Of a stretch of DNA of 64,000 nucleotides, positions 63,459-64,000 are shown one piece after another; position 1 is the stretch's first letter, and each line of letters starts with the position of its first letter. The position numbers and the translations under genes were made by a program. The notes under the pieces are model-generated. The model was not told the origin of the DNA. It was given only the letters and a program-made list of their open reading frames with translations, and did no database searches. The stretch comes from Ascarosepion bandense (Eukaryota; Mollusca; Cephalopoda; Sepiida; Sepiidae), in NCBI GenBank assembly GCA_037127315.1, contig JBBBDQ010000443.1:27501-91500 (forward strand), read 5' to 3'.

Positions 63459-63732
63459 TAAAAGAATAAAATAAAAATAAACAGTTGTTACAATTTCTCA
63501 CAGAAAGAAATTAAACAAAGATTTGTTGTCTACTTTTTCTCACACACACACACAAAGACAACAGAAAAAACAAAAAAAAAAAACTAAAAAAAAAACAAAA
63601 AAAAAACTGAGCCATGATTCCAAAATGAGGTTAAAATCCAGTTATCACATTTTGAAATAGCTCTATCCTAAAAATAGTGCAGAACACAAAGTCTTGGACC
63701 TGTAAGATTTGCATCGAATAGAACTACAATTT

Positions 63733-64000
63733 AAAAACTTAAAACAACTGAAATGTGGTTCTACAGAAGGATGCTGCGAATATCATGGATCAAGTATGTG
63801 AGCAATGATGAGGTTTTAGAAAGGATGGAAATGAAAAAGAAATTAATTCTGAGCATCAGGAAGAGACAGCTGAAGTTCTTGGAACATGTAACGAGGAAGG
63901 AAGGCTTGCAGAACCTGATACTCATAGGTCAGATAGAGGGAAAGAGAGACAGTAGATAACATATTTGAAGGGCCTGAGCAGGTGGATGGTAGAGCGAGGT
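63733..64000 (+). pseudogene. RTE-like LINE C-terminus, cut by the window edge
   Basis: A 68-codon open frame (63753-63959) reads MWFYRRMLRISWIKYVSNDE, VLERMEMKKKLILSIRKRQL, KFLEHVTRKEGLQNLILIGQ, IEGKRDSR. This is the well-known C-terminal signature of endonuclease/RT LINEs. It continues with stops past 63959. Lies in the next BARD1 intron, antisense to the gene. Confidence 0.8.

Larger units (their letters stand above)
54371..63377 (-). other. 9-kb BARD1 intron dominated by LINE sequence
   Basis: A (GAAA)n-like run adjoins the exon (54376-54410). Contains the 135-bp LINE-derived satellite, a jockey-like RT relic, the I-like LINE, LINE tails and the 73-bp repeat. 54420-55000 and 61870-62390 are AT-rich with nothing assignable. 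61360-61560 is a less AT-rich stretch I do not recognise. Confidence 0.7.

Overview
The window is AT-rich, intron-dominated eukaryotic DNA from an animal, most likely a cephalopod mollusc and probably an octopus. The evidence is two single-copy animal genes split into small exons by kilobase introns, dense non-LTR retrotransposon debris, and many copies of a tRNA-derived SINE whose 3' body resembles the cephalopod Ceph-domain SINEs. The species is an inference. I saw nothing bacterial, no CRISPR array and no virus.

Two host genes lie tail to tail. On the plus strand, 474-6769 holds the last three coding exons of ELP2, the WD40 subunit of Elongator, followed at once by AATAAA. On the minus strand, 63458 down to 10318 holds seven coding exons of BARD1, the BRCA1 partner. 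They encode ankyrin repeats and both BRCT domains through to the stop. The RING half of BARD1 lies beyond the right edge and the front of ELP2 beyond the left edge. All splice sites are GT-AG and all codon phases close, giving 349 BARD1 residues. The gap between the two stop codons is about 3.5 kb. It holds retroelement fragments and one unexplained exon-like open segment at 8150-8434.

The rest is introns filled with mobile DNA. From left to right: a tRNA-like SINE carrying a canonical hammerhead ribozyme (63-180); LINE tail arrays in ELP2 intron 1; a rearranged Tc1/mariner relic in ELP2 intron 2; a 1.5-kb imperfect inverted repeat (11.7-13.2 kb); a mariner relic (19.55-20.17 kb); two near-identical TTAA-flanked MITEs (21.3-21.8 kb); an almost complete GC-richer L1/Tx1-like LINE with gag, endonuclease and RT (about 23.4-28.85 kb) plus an A-rich 5' leader with repeats; jockey/CR1-like LINE 3' ends; a long 32-35 bp minisatellite (32.5-33.0 kb); a cluster of (TA)n-flanked hairpin elements (33.8-34.2 and 42.3-48 kb); a DDE transposase split by two SINEs (39.9-40.9 kb); an RTE-like LINE relic (48.7-50.2 kb); a third TTAA MITE (51.9 kb); a 135-bp in-frame satellite grown from LINE coding sequence (55.1-55.6 kb); and an I-clade-like LINE with gag, RT and RNase H remains (56.9-60.5 kb).

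The most unusual signal is ribozymes. The left-edge SINE has a full hammerhead core with all three stems. A second copy at 38.97-39.1 kb has lost the catalytic G12. At least ten further hairpins in several different (TA)n-associated or inverted repeat families show a hammerhead-like core, usually with one extra base before stem II. This looks like Penelope-type or retrozyme-type mobile RNA biology spread through the introns of a DNA-repair gene.
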